A stretch of DNA of 38,893 nt, taken from NCBI GenBank assembly GCA_036502405.1, contig DASXYP010000005.1:1-38893 (forward strand). The letters are read 5' to 3'. Positions 30,612 through 38,303 of the stretch are shown piece by piece. The notes under the pieces were generated by a model that did no database searches, was not told the origin of the DNA, and saw only the letters and a list, made by a program, of their open reading frames with translations. This DNA is from Chersky-806 sp036502405. GTDB lineage: Bacteria > Actinomycetota > Acidimicrobiia > IMCC26256 > JAENVU01. Both the position numbers and the translations under genes were made by a program. Numbering within the stretch: position 1 is the first letter of the stretch; each line of letters opens with the position of its first letter.

Positions 30612-31798
30612 TGTCCGGTGCCACGATCCTGCACGCCGACCTCGACGCGTTCTTCGCGTCCGTGGAGCAGCGCGACGACCCTCGCCTGCGGGGCCGGCCG
30701 GTGATCGTCGGCGGCGGCGTCGTGCTCGCGGCCAGCTACGAGGCGAAGGCGCTCGGCGTTCGCACGGCGATGGGGCTGCGGACCGCCCGGCAGCTCTGCC
30801 CGCGAGCGGTGGTGGTCCCACCCCGCATGTCGGCCTACTCCGACGCGAGCACGGCGGTCTTCGAGGTGTTCGCCGACACGACCCCGCTCGTCGAAGGGCT
30901 CTCGATCGACGAGGCGTTCCTCGAGGTCGGCGGGCTCGCCAAGATCTCGGGCACCCCGACCGAGATCGCGGTGCAGCTCCGGAGCAAGGTGCTCGACCGC
31001 GTGGGCCTCCGCATCTCGGTGGGCGTGGCGCGCACGAAGTTCCTCGCCAAGGTCGCGAGCGCGGTGTCCAAGCCGAACGGACTGCTCGTGGTGCCGCCGG
31101 ACGACGAGCGGGCCTTCCTGGACCCGCTGCCCGTCGAGCGGCTCTGGGGCGTCGGGCGCAAGACCACGGTGAAGCTGAACGAACGCGGCATCACGACGGT
31201 GGGCGAGGTCGCAGGTCTCCCCGAGCGGGTGCTGACCTCGATGCTCGGCCTGGCGTCCGGCCGCCACCTGCACGCGCTCGCCCACAACCGCGACCCTCGA
31301 CCGGTCCAGATCGGGCGCCGCCGTCGGTCCATCGGGTCGCAGCACGCGCTCGGGCGCGCGCCGAGGTCCGAGGCCGCGATCGACGCGGTGCTCGTCGCGC
31401 TCGTCGACCGCGTCACCCGACGAATGCGCGCCGCCCACCGCGTCGGACGGACCGTCACGCTGCGGCTGCGCTTCGACGACTTCACCCGGGCCACCCGCTC
31501 GCGCACCCTGGCGCAGGCCACGGCGGAGACCCGCACGATCCTCGAGGCGGCGCGGGACCTGCTCGCGTTCGCCGCGCCGCTGATCGGGCGCAACGGGCTC
31601 ACACTCGTCGGGATCAGCGTCGGCAACGTCGCGGACGACGACTCGGTCCAGCTCCAGCTCCCGTTCGACCGACGGGGCAACGGCGCCCTCGACCATGCGC
31701 TCGACGGCGTCACGGAGCGTTTCGGGGTCGACGCCGTGACCCGCGCGGTGCTGCTCGGGCGCGACCGCGGCCTCTCGATGCCGATGCTCCCCGACTGA
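30611..31798 (+). CDS. dinB: DNA polymerase IV (Y-family)
   Basis: A 395-residue translesion polymerase. ILHADLDAFFASVEQ opens the palm with the metal Asp residues, SIDEAFLEV supplies the second acidic pair, and the little-finger domain follows. The C-terminal QLQLPF is a beta-clamp binding motif of the Q-x-x-L-x-F type. The start GTG at 30611 is preferred to 30605 because the SOS box and -10 end there and MSGATILHAD is the usual beginning. LexA control is indicated by the overlapping SOS box. It lets cells copy damaged DNA with lower fidelity. Confidence 0.95.
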   Translation: MSGATILHADLDAFFASVEQRDDPRLRGRPVIVGGGVVLAASYEAKALGVRTAMGLRTARQLCPRAVVVPPRMSAYSDASTAVFEVFADTTPLVEGLSIDEAFLEVGGLAKISGTPTEIAVQLRSKVLDRVGLRISVGVARTKFLAKVASAVSKPNGLLVVPPDDERAFLDPLPVERLWGVGRKTTVKLNERGITTVGEVAGLPERVLTSMLGLASGRHLHALAHNRDPRPVQIGRRRRSIGSQHALGRAPRSEAAIDAVLVALVDRVTRRMRAAHRVGRTVTLRLRFDDFTRATRSRTLAQATAETRTILEAARDLLAFAAPLIGRNGLTLVGISVGNVADDDSVQLQLPFDRRGNGALDHALDGVTERFGVDAVTRAVLLGRDRGLSMPMLPD

Positions 31799-31907
31799 CG
31801 GGCGCCGCCCGCCCCGGATCATCGCCACGGAAGGACAGGCGCGATCAGCGACGGAGCGAGGTTTCGGACGTGTCGCGCGATGGGAGGAACCCTGCGAAGA
31901 TGCGCGG

Positions 31908-32237
31908 GTAGCCACCCGGATCTTCCGCGTCGTGGTGCGCGGCCACTTCTACGGTCTCGACGCCCGGCAGCAGGCCAACCTGCGCGCCGCCGCCGGCGAT
32001 CACGAGATCTTCAAATCCTCGTACACCCGTGAGGGCACCCTGACCTACGAGCCGAACCTGGTGGCGTTCAGCTTCCGCTTCGAGCTGCGCGACACCGACT
32101 CGGAGACCGACGCCGAGGCCGAGCAGAGGGTCACCGAGATCGCGCTCGACCGGGCACGCGCGTCGCTCGCGACCATGGGCGTCGACCACCGCCACCTCCG
32201 GGCGACCGCGACCAACATGGCGAGCGTCTGGGAGTGA
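31908..32237 (+). CDS. DUF6204-like small protein with an abnormal start region
   Basis: The conserved-looking frame reads VATRIFRVVVRGHFYGLDAR onward, a first beta strand typical of DUF6204 proteins (as I recall TFRVxVRGxFxGL openings), for about 109 residues. The only canonical starts are GTG codons at 31932/31935, which would remove TRIFRV. The codon at the expected position (31908) is GTA, 6 nt after a GAAGAT hexamer. An ATG at 31900 with a GGGAGG site opens a 3-codon frame (ATG CGC GGG TAG) in a different phase. So it uses a non-canonical start, is frameshifted, or starts late at 31932. The stop overlaps the next gene by 4 nt. Confidence 0.6.
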   Translation, partial: VATRIFRVVVRGHFYGLDARQQANLRAAAGDHEIFKSSYTREGTLTYEPNLVAFSFRFELRDTDSETDAEAEQRVTEIALDRARASLATMGVDHRHLRATATNMASVWE

Positions 32238-33040
32238 CGGGTGCGGAGCCGTCGACCGACGGGACCGTGGATGCTCGCCATGCGGTGATCTCCCGTCTGG
32301 CGCAGGCCGGCTTCCTCGCACCCGACGTCGATGCACGAGCCCTCCTGAGGATGGCCGCGGGCGATCGGCTCCTGCTCGACTCGCTCGTCGAGCGGCGACT
32401 CACCGGGGAGCCGCTCGCCTGGATCACCGGCACGACGCGGTTCTGCGGCCTCGACCTCCGGATCGATCCCGGCGTCTACGTCCCCCGGCCGCAGACCGAG
32501 CTGCTCGCCCGGCGGGCGTCCGATCGGCTGCCCGACGCCGGCATCGCGGTCGACCTCTGCACGGGGTCGGGCGCGATCGCCGCGGTGCTCGCGGCCGCGC
32601 GACCGGGGGCACGCGTCGTCGCCACGGAGCTGGACGCGCGGGCGGTCGCGTGCGCCCAGGGGAACGGGGTGGAGGCGCTCGCCGGCGACCTGTTCGCGCC
32701 GTTGCCGGTCGAACTCGCCGGACGGACGGATGTCGTGGTCGCCTGCGTCCCCTACGTGCCGACGGGCGCGCTCGCGTTCCTCCAGCGCGACGCGCTGACG
32801 TTCGAGTCGCCGCGCGCGTACGACGGCGGCGAAGACGGCACGGTCCTCCTCCGGCGCGTCGTGGAAGGCAGCACACGCTTCCTCCGCTCCGGCGGCACGC
32901 TCCTGCTCGAGCTCGGCGGTGACGAGCCGGACCGTCTGGCCGACGACCTCCGGCGCGCGGGGTTCGTCGATCCGGAGACCTGGCTCGACGACGACGGCGA
33001 CGTGCGCGGCCTCGAGGCGCGGCTCGCGCGCCCGCGCTGA
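32234..33040 (+). CDS. PrmC/HemK-like N5-glutamine methyltransferase family protein
   Basis: A 268-residue class I SAM methyltransferase. ARALLRMAAGDRLLLDSLVERRLTGEPLAWITG (about 34-66) resembles the PrmC N-terminal domain, with YVPRPQTELL following. The SAM motif is VDLCTGSGAIAAVLAAARP (about 109-127). The catalytic N-P-P-Y of PrmC is CVPY (Cys171-Val-Pro-Tyr174) in VVACVPYVPT. Related actinobacterial proteins keep Asn there (NVPYVP), so the key glutamine-holding Asn is replaced. It may have a different substrate or reduced activity. The GTG start overlaps the stop of the preceding gene (GTGA). Confidence 0.85.
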   Translation: MTGAEPSTDGTVDARHAVISRLAQAGFLAPDVDARALLRMAAGDRLLLDSLVERRLTGEPLAWITGTTRFCGLDLRIDPGVYVPRPQTELLARRASDRLPDAGIAVDLCTGSGAIAAVLAAARPGARVVATELDARAVACAQGNGVEALAGDLFAPLPVELAGRTDVVVACVPYVPTGALAFLQRDALTFESPRAYDGGEDGTVLLRRVVEGSTRFLRSGGTLLLELGGDEPDRLADDLRRAGFVDPETWLDDDGDVRGLEARLARPR

Positions 33041-33056
33041 CCCGCGCGGTCAGCGC
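33034..33056. terminator. Bidirectional hairpin with both stop codons in its stem
   Basis: GCGCTGACC (33034-33042) and GGTCAGCGC (33048-33056) form a perfect 9-bp stem with a 5-nt loop. The left arm contains the TGA of the methyltransferase gene and the right arm the TGA of the convergent membrane-protein gene. Confidence 0.6.
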
Positions 33057-33535
33057 AGGATCTCGACCAGCAGGACCCACGCGTCGACGATCCCGACCAC
33101 GATCGCGAGCGCCGCGCTGAGCGCGATGAGCGCGAACCCGGCCGAGTCACCGGTGAGCAGCACCACGGCTCCGACGAGCGCCGGCACGGTCGCCACCTCG
33201 GCCAACGTGACCCGCCCCCAGAACTCGCTGGCCGGCCGATCGAGCGAAGCCTCACGGGCCCGGACGAGCAGCCACGACACCATGATCCACCCGCTGACCG
33301 CGGCCGCCCCGGCGAGCAGGCCGGTCGTCCGCAGCGAGCGCGCGGGCGCGAGCACCGCGAGCCCGACCAGGACCGGTTGCACCAGCAGCAGCACGGCTTC
33401 TCCGGCCCGGTCGACGAGGGACCGGGACCCCAGGATGCTGCTCAGGTTGATCGAGAGCGCGACGAACACCAGCCCGGTCAGCGCCGCGGATGCGCCCACC
33501 TGCGCGATGAAGAACGACTCCCAGCCGGCTCGCAC
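33050..33535 (-). CDS. Integral membrane protein of unknown function
   Basis: A protein of 161 residues with about 4 spans. MRAGWESFFIAQVGASAALTGL, then VFVALSINLSSIL, opens it; a central pair and a C-terminal AIVVGIVDAWVLLVEIL follow. The WESFFxAQVGASAALTGLxFVALSINL opening is conserved in a widespread actinobacterial family without a named role that I can support. The start is uncertain: an in-frame GTG at 33631 would add 32 Pro/Ser-rich residues of atypical composition. The GTG at 33535 is favoured because homology begins there and a CAGACT hexamer lies 6 nt upstream. Confidence 0.75.
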   Translation of the reverse strand: MRAGWESFFIAQVGASAALTGLVFVALSINLSSILGSRSLVDRAGEAVLLLVQPVLVGLAVLAPARSLRTTGLLAGAAAVSGWIMVSWLLVRAREASLDRPASEFWGRVTLAEVATVPALVGAVVLLTGDSAGFALIALSAALAIVVGIVDAWVLLVEILR

Positions 33536-33634
33536 CGCGAGAGTCTGGCTCAGCGGCGCCCGCGGTCCGCGGCTTCCGGTGCGCGGCGACGCAGCCGGCG
33601 GGGACCGTGGTGGCTCGCTTGCCGATTGCACGCA

Positions 33635-33651
33635 GCGGGTACACGACCCGC
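33635..33651 (+). promoter_or_regulatory. GCGGGT-N5-ACCCGC repeat with GGGTAC -10-like element
   Basis: GCGGGT (33635-33640), acacg, ACCCGC (33646-33651) is an inverted repeat containing GGGTAC. The form GGGTA resembles the -10 of general-stress sigma factors of the sigma-B/sigma-F type, about 50 nt ahead of the basic protein gene. A matching GTTT -35 is not clear. Confidence 0.3.
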
Positions 33652-33693
33652 GAGCACGTGATCGAACGACGACGACAGGAAACGGAGTGTGCC

Positions 33694-33963
33694 ATGGCCA
33701 CGACGAAGCAGCAGCAGGCCGCCCGCAAGAACATCAAGAAGGCCGCGGCGGCGGCGAAGTCCAAGCGCAGCCTCGCCCATATGCCCAAGAAGACGCGTAC
33801 CGCGCTCGGCAAGCAGGGTGCGGCCGTCGCAGCTCGGAAGCGTCGCGGCGGTTCGTCGCCGAAGACGCGCCAGGAGCTCTACGACGAGGCCCGGCGCAAG
33901 AACATCGCAGGTCGGTCGAAGATGGGCCGAGCCGAGCTGGCCCGCGCCCTCGGCCACTCGTGA
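33694..33963 (+). CDS. Basic, histone-like small protein with a C-terminal Rho_N/SAP-like motif
   Basis: An 89-residue protein. It begins MATTKQQQAARKNIKKAAAA, continues through an Ala/Lys-rich helix and KKTRTALGKQ, and ends in RQELYDEARRKNIAGRSKM and GRAELARALG. The N-terminal two thirds are Lys/Arg/Ala-rich, like histone H1-type or HU-tail sequences, and should bind DNA without specificity. The C-terminal part matches the helix-extended-helix pattern of Rho N-terminal/SAP-like domains (LYDEARRKNIAGRSKM). It is probably a nucleoid-associated or stress-protection protein. The GGAG site lies 7 nt before the ATG. It converges on ackA with a TGAC-N5-GTCA arrangement. Confidence 0.75.
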   Translation: MATTKQQQAARKNIKKAAAAAKSKRSLAHMPKKTRTALGKQGAAVAARKRRGGSSPKTRQELYDEARRKNIAGRSKMGRAELARALGHS

Positions 33964-33970
33964 CGGACGG

Positions 33971-35059
33971 TCAGCCCTTCCCGGCGACCGTCCGCGAGTG
34001 CCGGGCGATCACCGCCTCTTCGTCCGTCGGCACGACGAGCACCGAGACCCGGCCGCCGGCGGCGGTGACGTCCTCGGCCCCGGCCGCGTTCGCGTCGCCA
34101 TCGACATCGACATCGAGCGGCGCGAGCCGGCGCGCGATCGCGGCACGGATCTCGCCGCTGGCCGCGCCCACGCCGCCGGTGAAGACGAGCACGTCGAGGC
34201 CGCCGAGCATCGTGACGAAACCGGCGACGCCCGCGGCAACGCTCGTCACGTAGGCGTCCACCGCCTCCCGCGCGCTTCCGTCGTCCCTGGACGCCTCCAC
34301 GAGCTCCTTGATCCCGCCGACGCGGCCGCTGATCGCGGCGAGGCCGCTCTCCTCCTCGAGCACCGCGCCCACCCTCTCCGCATTGCCTTCGAGCCGCAGC
34401 AGCGCCAGCACGACCCCGGGGTCGAGGTCACCGGAGCGGGTCGCCATCACCAGGCCCCCGCCCGGCGTCAGGCTCATCGTGGTGTCGACCGGACGGCCGC
34501 CGCGCAACGCGACGAGGCTCGACCCGCCGCCGAGGTGCGCGATGACGGCGCGGGCCCCCAGCGTCGCGCCCAACCGTCCGACGACGTACTCGTACGACAA
34601 GCCGTGGAAGCCGTACCTTCGGATGCCCGCGTCCCAGTACCGGTCCGGCAGCGGGAGCCGCTGGGCGGACTCGGGCATGCGCCGGTGGAACGCGGTGTCG
34701 AAGCACGCGACCTCCGGCACGTCCGGGAGGCGCCGCCGCAGGTGCTCGATCGCGGCGACCGCCTGCGGCTGGTGGAGCGGCGCCAGCGGCACGAGGGCCC
34801 GCAGCCGGTCGAGCACCGCGTCGTCGACGAGGACGGGTGCGGCGAAGTCGGCGCCGCCGTGCACGACGCGGTGGCCGACCACACCGGGCGTACCGCGTCC
34901 GAGCAGCTCGTCCACCACCGCGTCGACGGCAGGGGCCGGGTCCGCGTGGTGCTCGAGCGTGACCGCGTGACGCTCCGACGAGCCGTCGGCCGCGACCAGC
35001 GCGCCCTTGACGCTCGAGGAGCCGGTGTTGATGCAGAGCACCTGATCGGGGTCGCTCAC
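33971..35059 (-). CDS. ackA: Acetate kinase
   Basis: A 362-residue enzyme that makes ATP and acetate from acetyl phosphate. It has INTGSSSVKGAL (10-21, phosphate loop), GHRVVHGG (62-69), FDTAFH (120-125), RYGFHGLSYEYV (148-159), HLGGGSS (175-181) and TRSGDLDPG (207-215, with Arg208), plus PTDEEAVIARHS near the C-terminus with the Mg-ligand Glu. It is about 40 residues shorter than the usual 395-405. The usual G-x-G-E-N-S segment reads GVGAAS (296-301), with Glu and Asn both Ala. Its GTG start overlaps the xfp stop by 4 nt, so the two are coupled and it should use the acetyl phosphate made by Xfp. Confidence 0.92.
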   Translation of the reverse strand: MSDPDQVLCINTGSSSVKGALVAADGSSERHAVTLEHHADPAPAVDAVVDELLGRGTPGVVGHRVVHGGADFAAPVLVDDAVLDRLRALVPLAPLHQPQAVAAIEHLRRRLPDVPEVACFDTAFHRRMPESAQRLPLPDRYWDAGIRRYGFHGLSYEYVVGRLGATLGARAVIAHLGGGSSLVALRGGRPVDTTMSLTPGGGLVMATRSGDLDPGVVLALLRLEGNAERVGAVLEEESGLAAISGRVGGIKELVEASRDDGSAREAVDAYVTSVAAGVAGFVTMLGGLDVLVFTGGVGAASGEIRAAIARRLAPLDVDVDGDANAAGAEDVTAAGGRVSVLVVPTDEEAVIARHSRTVAGKG

Positions 35060-37404
35060 GACCAGGTCCAGCTGCTGACCTCGGGCAGGTCCTCGAAGTG
35101 CTCGGTGATGTAGCGCCGGTGGCGGTCGAGCATCCCGGCGCAGTGCTCCATCAGCTCGGGTGCGCCATCGGGCGTGCGTCGCGCTCGATGCAGCGCCTCG
35201 AGCGCGAGGTGGTAGCGGCTCATCTCGTTGAGCACGACCATGTCGAACGGCGTCGTCGTGGTGCCCTGCTCGCGGAACCCGTGCACGTGGAAGCGGGGTG
35301 CCGCCGGACGACCGTGCAGGATCTGGTGGAGCTCGCGCGGGTATCCGTGGAACGCGAACACGACGTCGACCTGTGCGGTGAAGGTCTCGACGAACTCGGA
35401 CTGGCTCAGCCCGTGCGGATGGACGTCACGCGGGAACAGCGTCATGAGGTCGACGACGTTCACGACGCGGACCGACAGCGACGGTACGTGCTCGCGCAGC
35501 AGGGCGACGGCCGCCATCGTCTCGAGGGTGGGGACGTCCCCGGCGCAGGCCATGACGACGTCGGGCTCGAGCTCGGAGTCCGCGTCCTCGCTGCCTGCCC
35601 ACGGCCAGACCCCCGCGCCGCGGGCACAGTGCGCCTCCGCGGCTCGCATGTCGAGCCACTGCAGCTCGGGCTGCTTGTCGATGACCATGAGGTTGACGTA
35701 GTCGCGGCTGCGCAGGCAGTGGTCCGCGACCGAGAGCAGGCAGTTCGCGTCGGGCGGGAGGTAGATCCGACCGACGCTCCCCCGCATGGACAGCAGCGTG
35801 TCGATGAGCCCGGGACCCTGGTGGCTGAACCCGTTGTGGTCGTTGCGCCAGCAGGTGGACGTGAGGAGCAGGTTCAGCGACGGCACGGGCGCCCGCCACC
35901 CCAGGCCGTCGGCGGCCTCGAGCCACTTGGTGTGCTGGACCAGCATCGACGCGGACACCATGGCGAAGGCTTCGTAGGTCACGAAGAGCCCGTGCCGGCC
36001 GGTGAGGACGTAGCCCTCCAGCCACCCCTGGCAGTTGTGCTCGCTCAGCACCTCCATCACGCGGCCGTCGGGCGCCTCGCGGTCGTCGGTGTCGAGGACG
36101 GGGTCCATCGTCACCCGGTGCTCCACCTCGAACACCGGATCCAGCCGGTTCGACCGGGCCTCGTCCGGGCAGGTGATGCGAAAGTTCGCCGCGCCCGCGT
36201 TGCTCACGAACACGTCACGGAGCCAGCCGGCAAGCCGCCGGGTGGACTCGTCGCGGTCCGAGCCCGGCGTGGCGACGTCGACGGCGTGCCCGCGGTAGTC
36301 CGGCAGGTCGAGTGGGACGGTCACCAGACCGCCGTTGGCCGTCGGGTTCGCGCCCATGCGTCGATCACCGGTCGGGGCGAGCCGGGCGAGCTCGTCGACC
36401 AGACGCCCCGCGGCGTCGAACTGGGCCTCGGGCTCGTAGCTGCGCATCCACTCCTCGAGGAGCTCGAGGTGGTCGGGACGCTCGCGCACGTTCGTCAGCG
36501 GGACCTGGTGCGCGCGGAACGTGCCCTCGACCTGCTGACCGTCGACGATCGCCGGTCCGGTCCAGCCCTTCGGGGTGCGCAGGACGATCGCCGGCCACCG
36601 CGGGCGGGTGCGGACCCCGTGGGCGCGTGCGTCGGCCTGGATCTCGAGGATTCTCTCGTGGGCTGCGTCGAGCGCGCCGGCGAACGCCTCGTGCACCGCC
36701 ATCGGCTGGTCGCCCTCGACGAACCTCGCCTCGTACCCGTGCCCCGACAGGAGGCTCGAGACGTCGGCGTCCGAGCTGCGCCCGAGCACGGTCGGGTTCC
36801 CGATCTTGTACCCGTTGAGGTGCAGGATCGGGAGGACGGCACCGTCGCGCGCCGGGTTGAGGAAGTGCACGCCCTTCCACGAGCCCTCGAGCGGCCCGGT
36901 CTCGGCCTCCCCGTCCCCGACGACGCACGCAACGAGCAGATGGGGGTTGTCGAACGCCGCGCCGAACGCGTGCACGAGCGAGTAGCCCAGCTCGCCGCCC
37001 TCGTGGATGGACCCCGGGGTCGGCACGCTGACGTGGCTCGGCACGCCGCCCGGGGTCGAGAACTGCCGGAAGAGCCGGCGGATGCCGGCCTCGTCGCGCG
37101 TGATGTCGGGGTAGACCTCGGAGTAGGTCCCTTCGAGGTAGACGTTCGCGAGGACGGCCGGGCCTCCGTGCCCGGGCCCGGCGATGTAGAGCACGTCCGC
37201 GCCGCGCTCCCGGATCAACCGGTTGCAGTGCACGTACACCAGGCTGAGGCCGGGAGACGTCCCCCAGTGACCGAGGAGGCGGGGCTTGATGTGCTCCGGC
37301 TGCAGTGGCTCGCGCAGCAGCGGGTTCTCCTGCAGGTAGATCTGGCCCACCGTCAGGTAATTCGCGGCGCGCCAGTAGCGGTCGAGATCAGTCCAGGTCG
37401 TCAT
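35056..37404 (-). CDS. xfp: Xylulose-5-phosphate/fructose-6-phosphate phosphoketolase
   Basis: A 782-residue thiamine-diphosphate enzyme. It cleaves xylulose 5-phosphate or fructose 6-phosphate with phosphate to acetyl phosphate and glyceraldehyde 3-phosphate or erythrose 4-phosphate. GHWGTSPG (45-52), AGPGHGGP (75-82) and GDGEAETG (163-170, the TPP GDG motif) are signatures, and the C-terminal half has RNDHNGFSHQGPG and the family tail WTWS. Length matches the usual 790-825. The ATG lacks a strong ribosome site, and a much longer frame upstream overlaps the next gene and is discounted. With ackA downstream this forms the phosphoketolase route to acetate, yielding ATP without pyruvate. Confidence 0.96.
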   Translation of the reverse strand: MTTWTDLDRYWRAANYLTVGQIYLQENPLLREPLQPEHIKPRLLGHWGTSPGLSLVYVHCNRLIRERGADVLYIAGPGHGGPAVLANVYLEGTYSEVYPDITRDEAGIRRLFRQFSTPGGVPSHVSVPTPGSIHEGGELGYSLVHAFGAAFDNPHLLVACVVGDGEAETGPLEGSWKGVHFLNPARDGAVLPILHLNGYKIGNPTVLGRSSDADVSSLLSGHGYEARFVEGDQPMAVHEAFAGALDAAHERILEIQADARAHGVRTRPRWPAIVLRTPKGWTGPAIVDGQQVEGTFRAHQVPLTNVRERPDHLELLEEWMRSYEPEAQFDAAGRLVDELARLAPTGDRRMGANPTANGGLVTVPLDLPDYRGHAVDVATPGSDRDESTRRLAGWLRDVFVSNAGAANFRITCPDEARSNRLDPVFEVEHRVTMDPVLDTDDREAPDGRVMEVLSEHNCQGWLEGYVLTGRHGLFVTYEAFAMVSASMLVQHTKWLEAADGLGWRAPVPSLNLLLTSTCWRNDHNGFSHQGPGLIDTLLSMRGSVGRIYLPPDANCLLSVADHCLRSRDYVNLMVIDKQPELQWLDMRAAEAHCARGAGVWPWAGSEDADSELEPDVVMACAGDVPTLETMAAVALLREHVPSLSVRVVNVVDLMTLFPRDVHPHGLSQSEFVETFTAQVDVVFAFHGYPRELHQILHGRPAAPRFHVHGFREQGTTTTPFDMVVLNEMSRYHLALEALHRARRTPDGAPELMEHCAGMLDRHRRYITEHFEDLPEVSSWTWS

Positions 37405-37460
37405 TGCCGGAGCGCGTCCCCGGATCGGCACCCGGCGAAACCCGAGGGGGTTGCCGCCTG

Positions 37461-37486
37461 CCCGAACCCGTCTATCCGGGTTCGGG
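37461..37486. terminator. CCCGAACCCG/CGGGTTCGGG hairpin
   Basis: A perfect 10-bp inverted repeat with a 6-nt loop. The stop codon of the metallo-hydrolase gene (37474-37472, minus strand) lies in the loop, so it should terminate that gene upstream of xfp. Confidence 0.6.
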
Positions 37487-38212
37487 TGCGCCGGCCGCAG
37501 CGACGCGTCGGTCGTACTCGTCGGCGAGGGCCCGCAGCGCAGCCGCACCGTCGCCGGTGTACGACGATCCGTGCATGATCGCGAGCGTCGTCGGCTCGAG
37601 CGCCGCGAGCTCGCGGATGCGCGGGCCGGTCCCGGGCGTGAGGCAGGTGGCGAGGAACATGTCCTCGGCCTGCGCCGCCGCGTCGACCACGTCGCCGCTC
37701 GTGGCCGCCGGCCCGTCGCCGATCTGCGACATGAGATCGCCGCAGAACAGGGTGCCGGTGGTCTCCTCGTAGAGCACGTGGGCATCCCAGCCGTGGGGGA
37801 CGTGCGGCGTGTCGAGGCTGCGGATCCGCCGGCCGCCGAGGTCGTACACCTCGTCCGGTCCCATCGGCGCGGGCGGACGGTCGGCGAGGTCGTTCACCGA
37901 CACCATGCACCCCAGCGCGGTGTGGGCGATCTGCGCATCAGGCGCCACCGCGAGGAAGTCGTTCATGGCCCCGCACTCGTCCGCTTCGAGATGGCCGAAC
38001 GTGACCCACCGGAGGCGCTCGACGGGCAGCACCGTCGAGATCGCCTCGGAGACCGACGGGAACATCGCCCGCAGCCCGGTGTGGAAGAGGAGCGGCTCGT
38101 CGGCGTCGACCAGGAACTGGTTGAACGTGAAGCCGGCGGGCGGCGCCACCTCGGCGACGTAGGTCGACAGCCGGAAGATGTCGGGGGCGATCTCGTCGAT
38201 CCGGGTCTCCAT
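37472..38212 (-). CDS. MBL-fold metallo-hydrolase of the ODP (flavodiiron-like) type
   Basis: A 246-residue metallo-beta-lactamase-fold protein with the di-iron-type motif HLEADECG (H74, E76, D78) rather than the hydrolase HxHxDH. Further ligand candidates are H97, D159 (CGDL) and H214 (IMHGSS). This is the pattern of flavodiiron protein cores and ODP domains, but no flavodoxin domain follows. It may sense or reduce O2/NO, or act as a hydrolase of unknown substrate. The ATG at 38212 has AAGGA upstream; the longer frame to 38290 adds 26 residues with no site. Confidence 0.85.
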   Translation of the reverse strand: METRIDEIAPDIFRLSTYVAEVAPPAGFTFNQFLVDADEPLLFHTGLRAMFPSVSEAISTVLPVERLRWVTFGHLEADECGAMNDFLAVAPDAQIAHTALGCMVSVNDLADRPPAPMGPDEVYDLGGRRIRSLDTPHVPHGWDAHVLYEETTGTLFCGDLMSQIGDGPAATSGDVVDAAAQAEDMFLATCLTPGTGPRIRELAALEPTTLAIMHGSSYTGDGAAALRALADEYDRRVAAAGAPEPG

Positions 38213-38303
38213 CTCGGGTCCTTCCTCATCTGCCGCCACCGGGTGCGGCCCGTCGGAGTCGAGGATGACGGAAGCCCGGGCCGCCGACATCGGGGGATCC
38301 CCC

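Noticed and set aside
35098..37578. An 826-codon plus-strand frame opposite xfp
   Set aside because: The phosphoketolase match is unambiguous on the minus strand, and the antisense frame has low-complexity composition.
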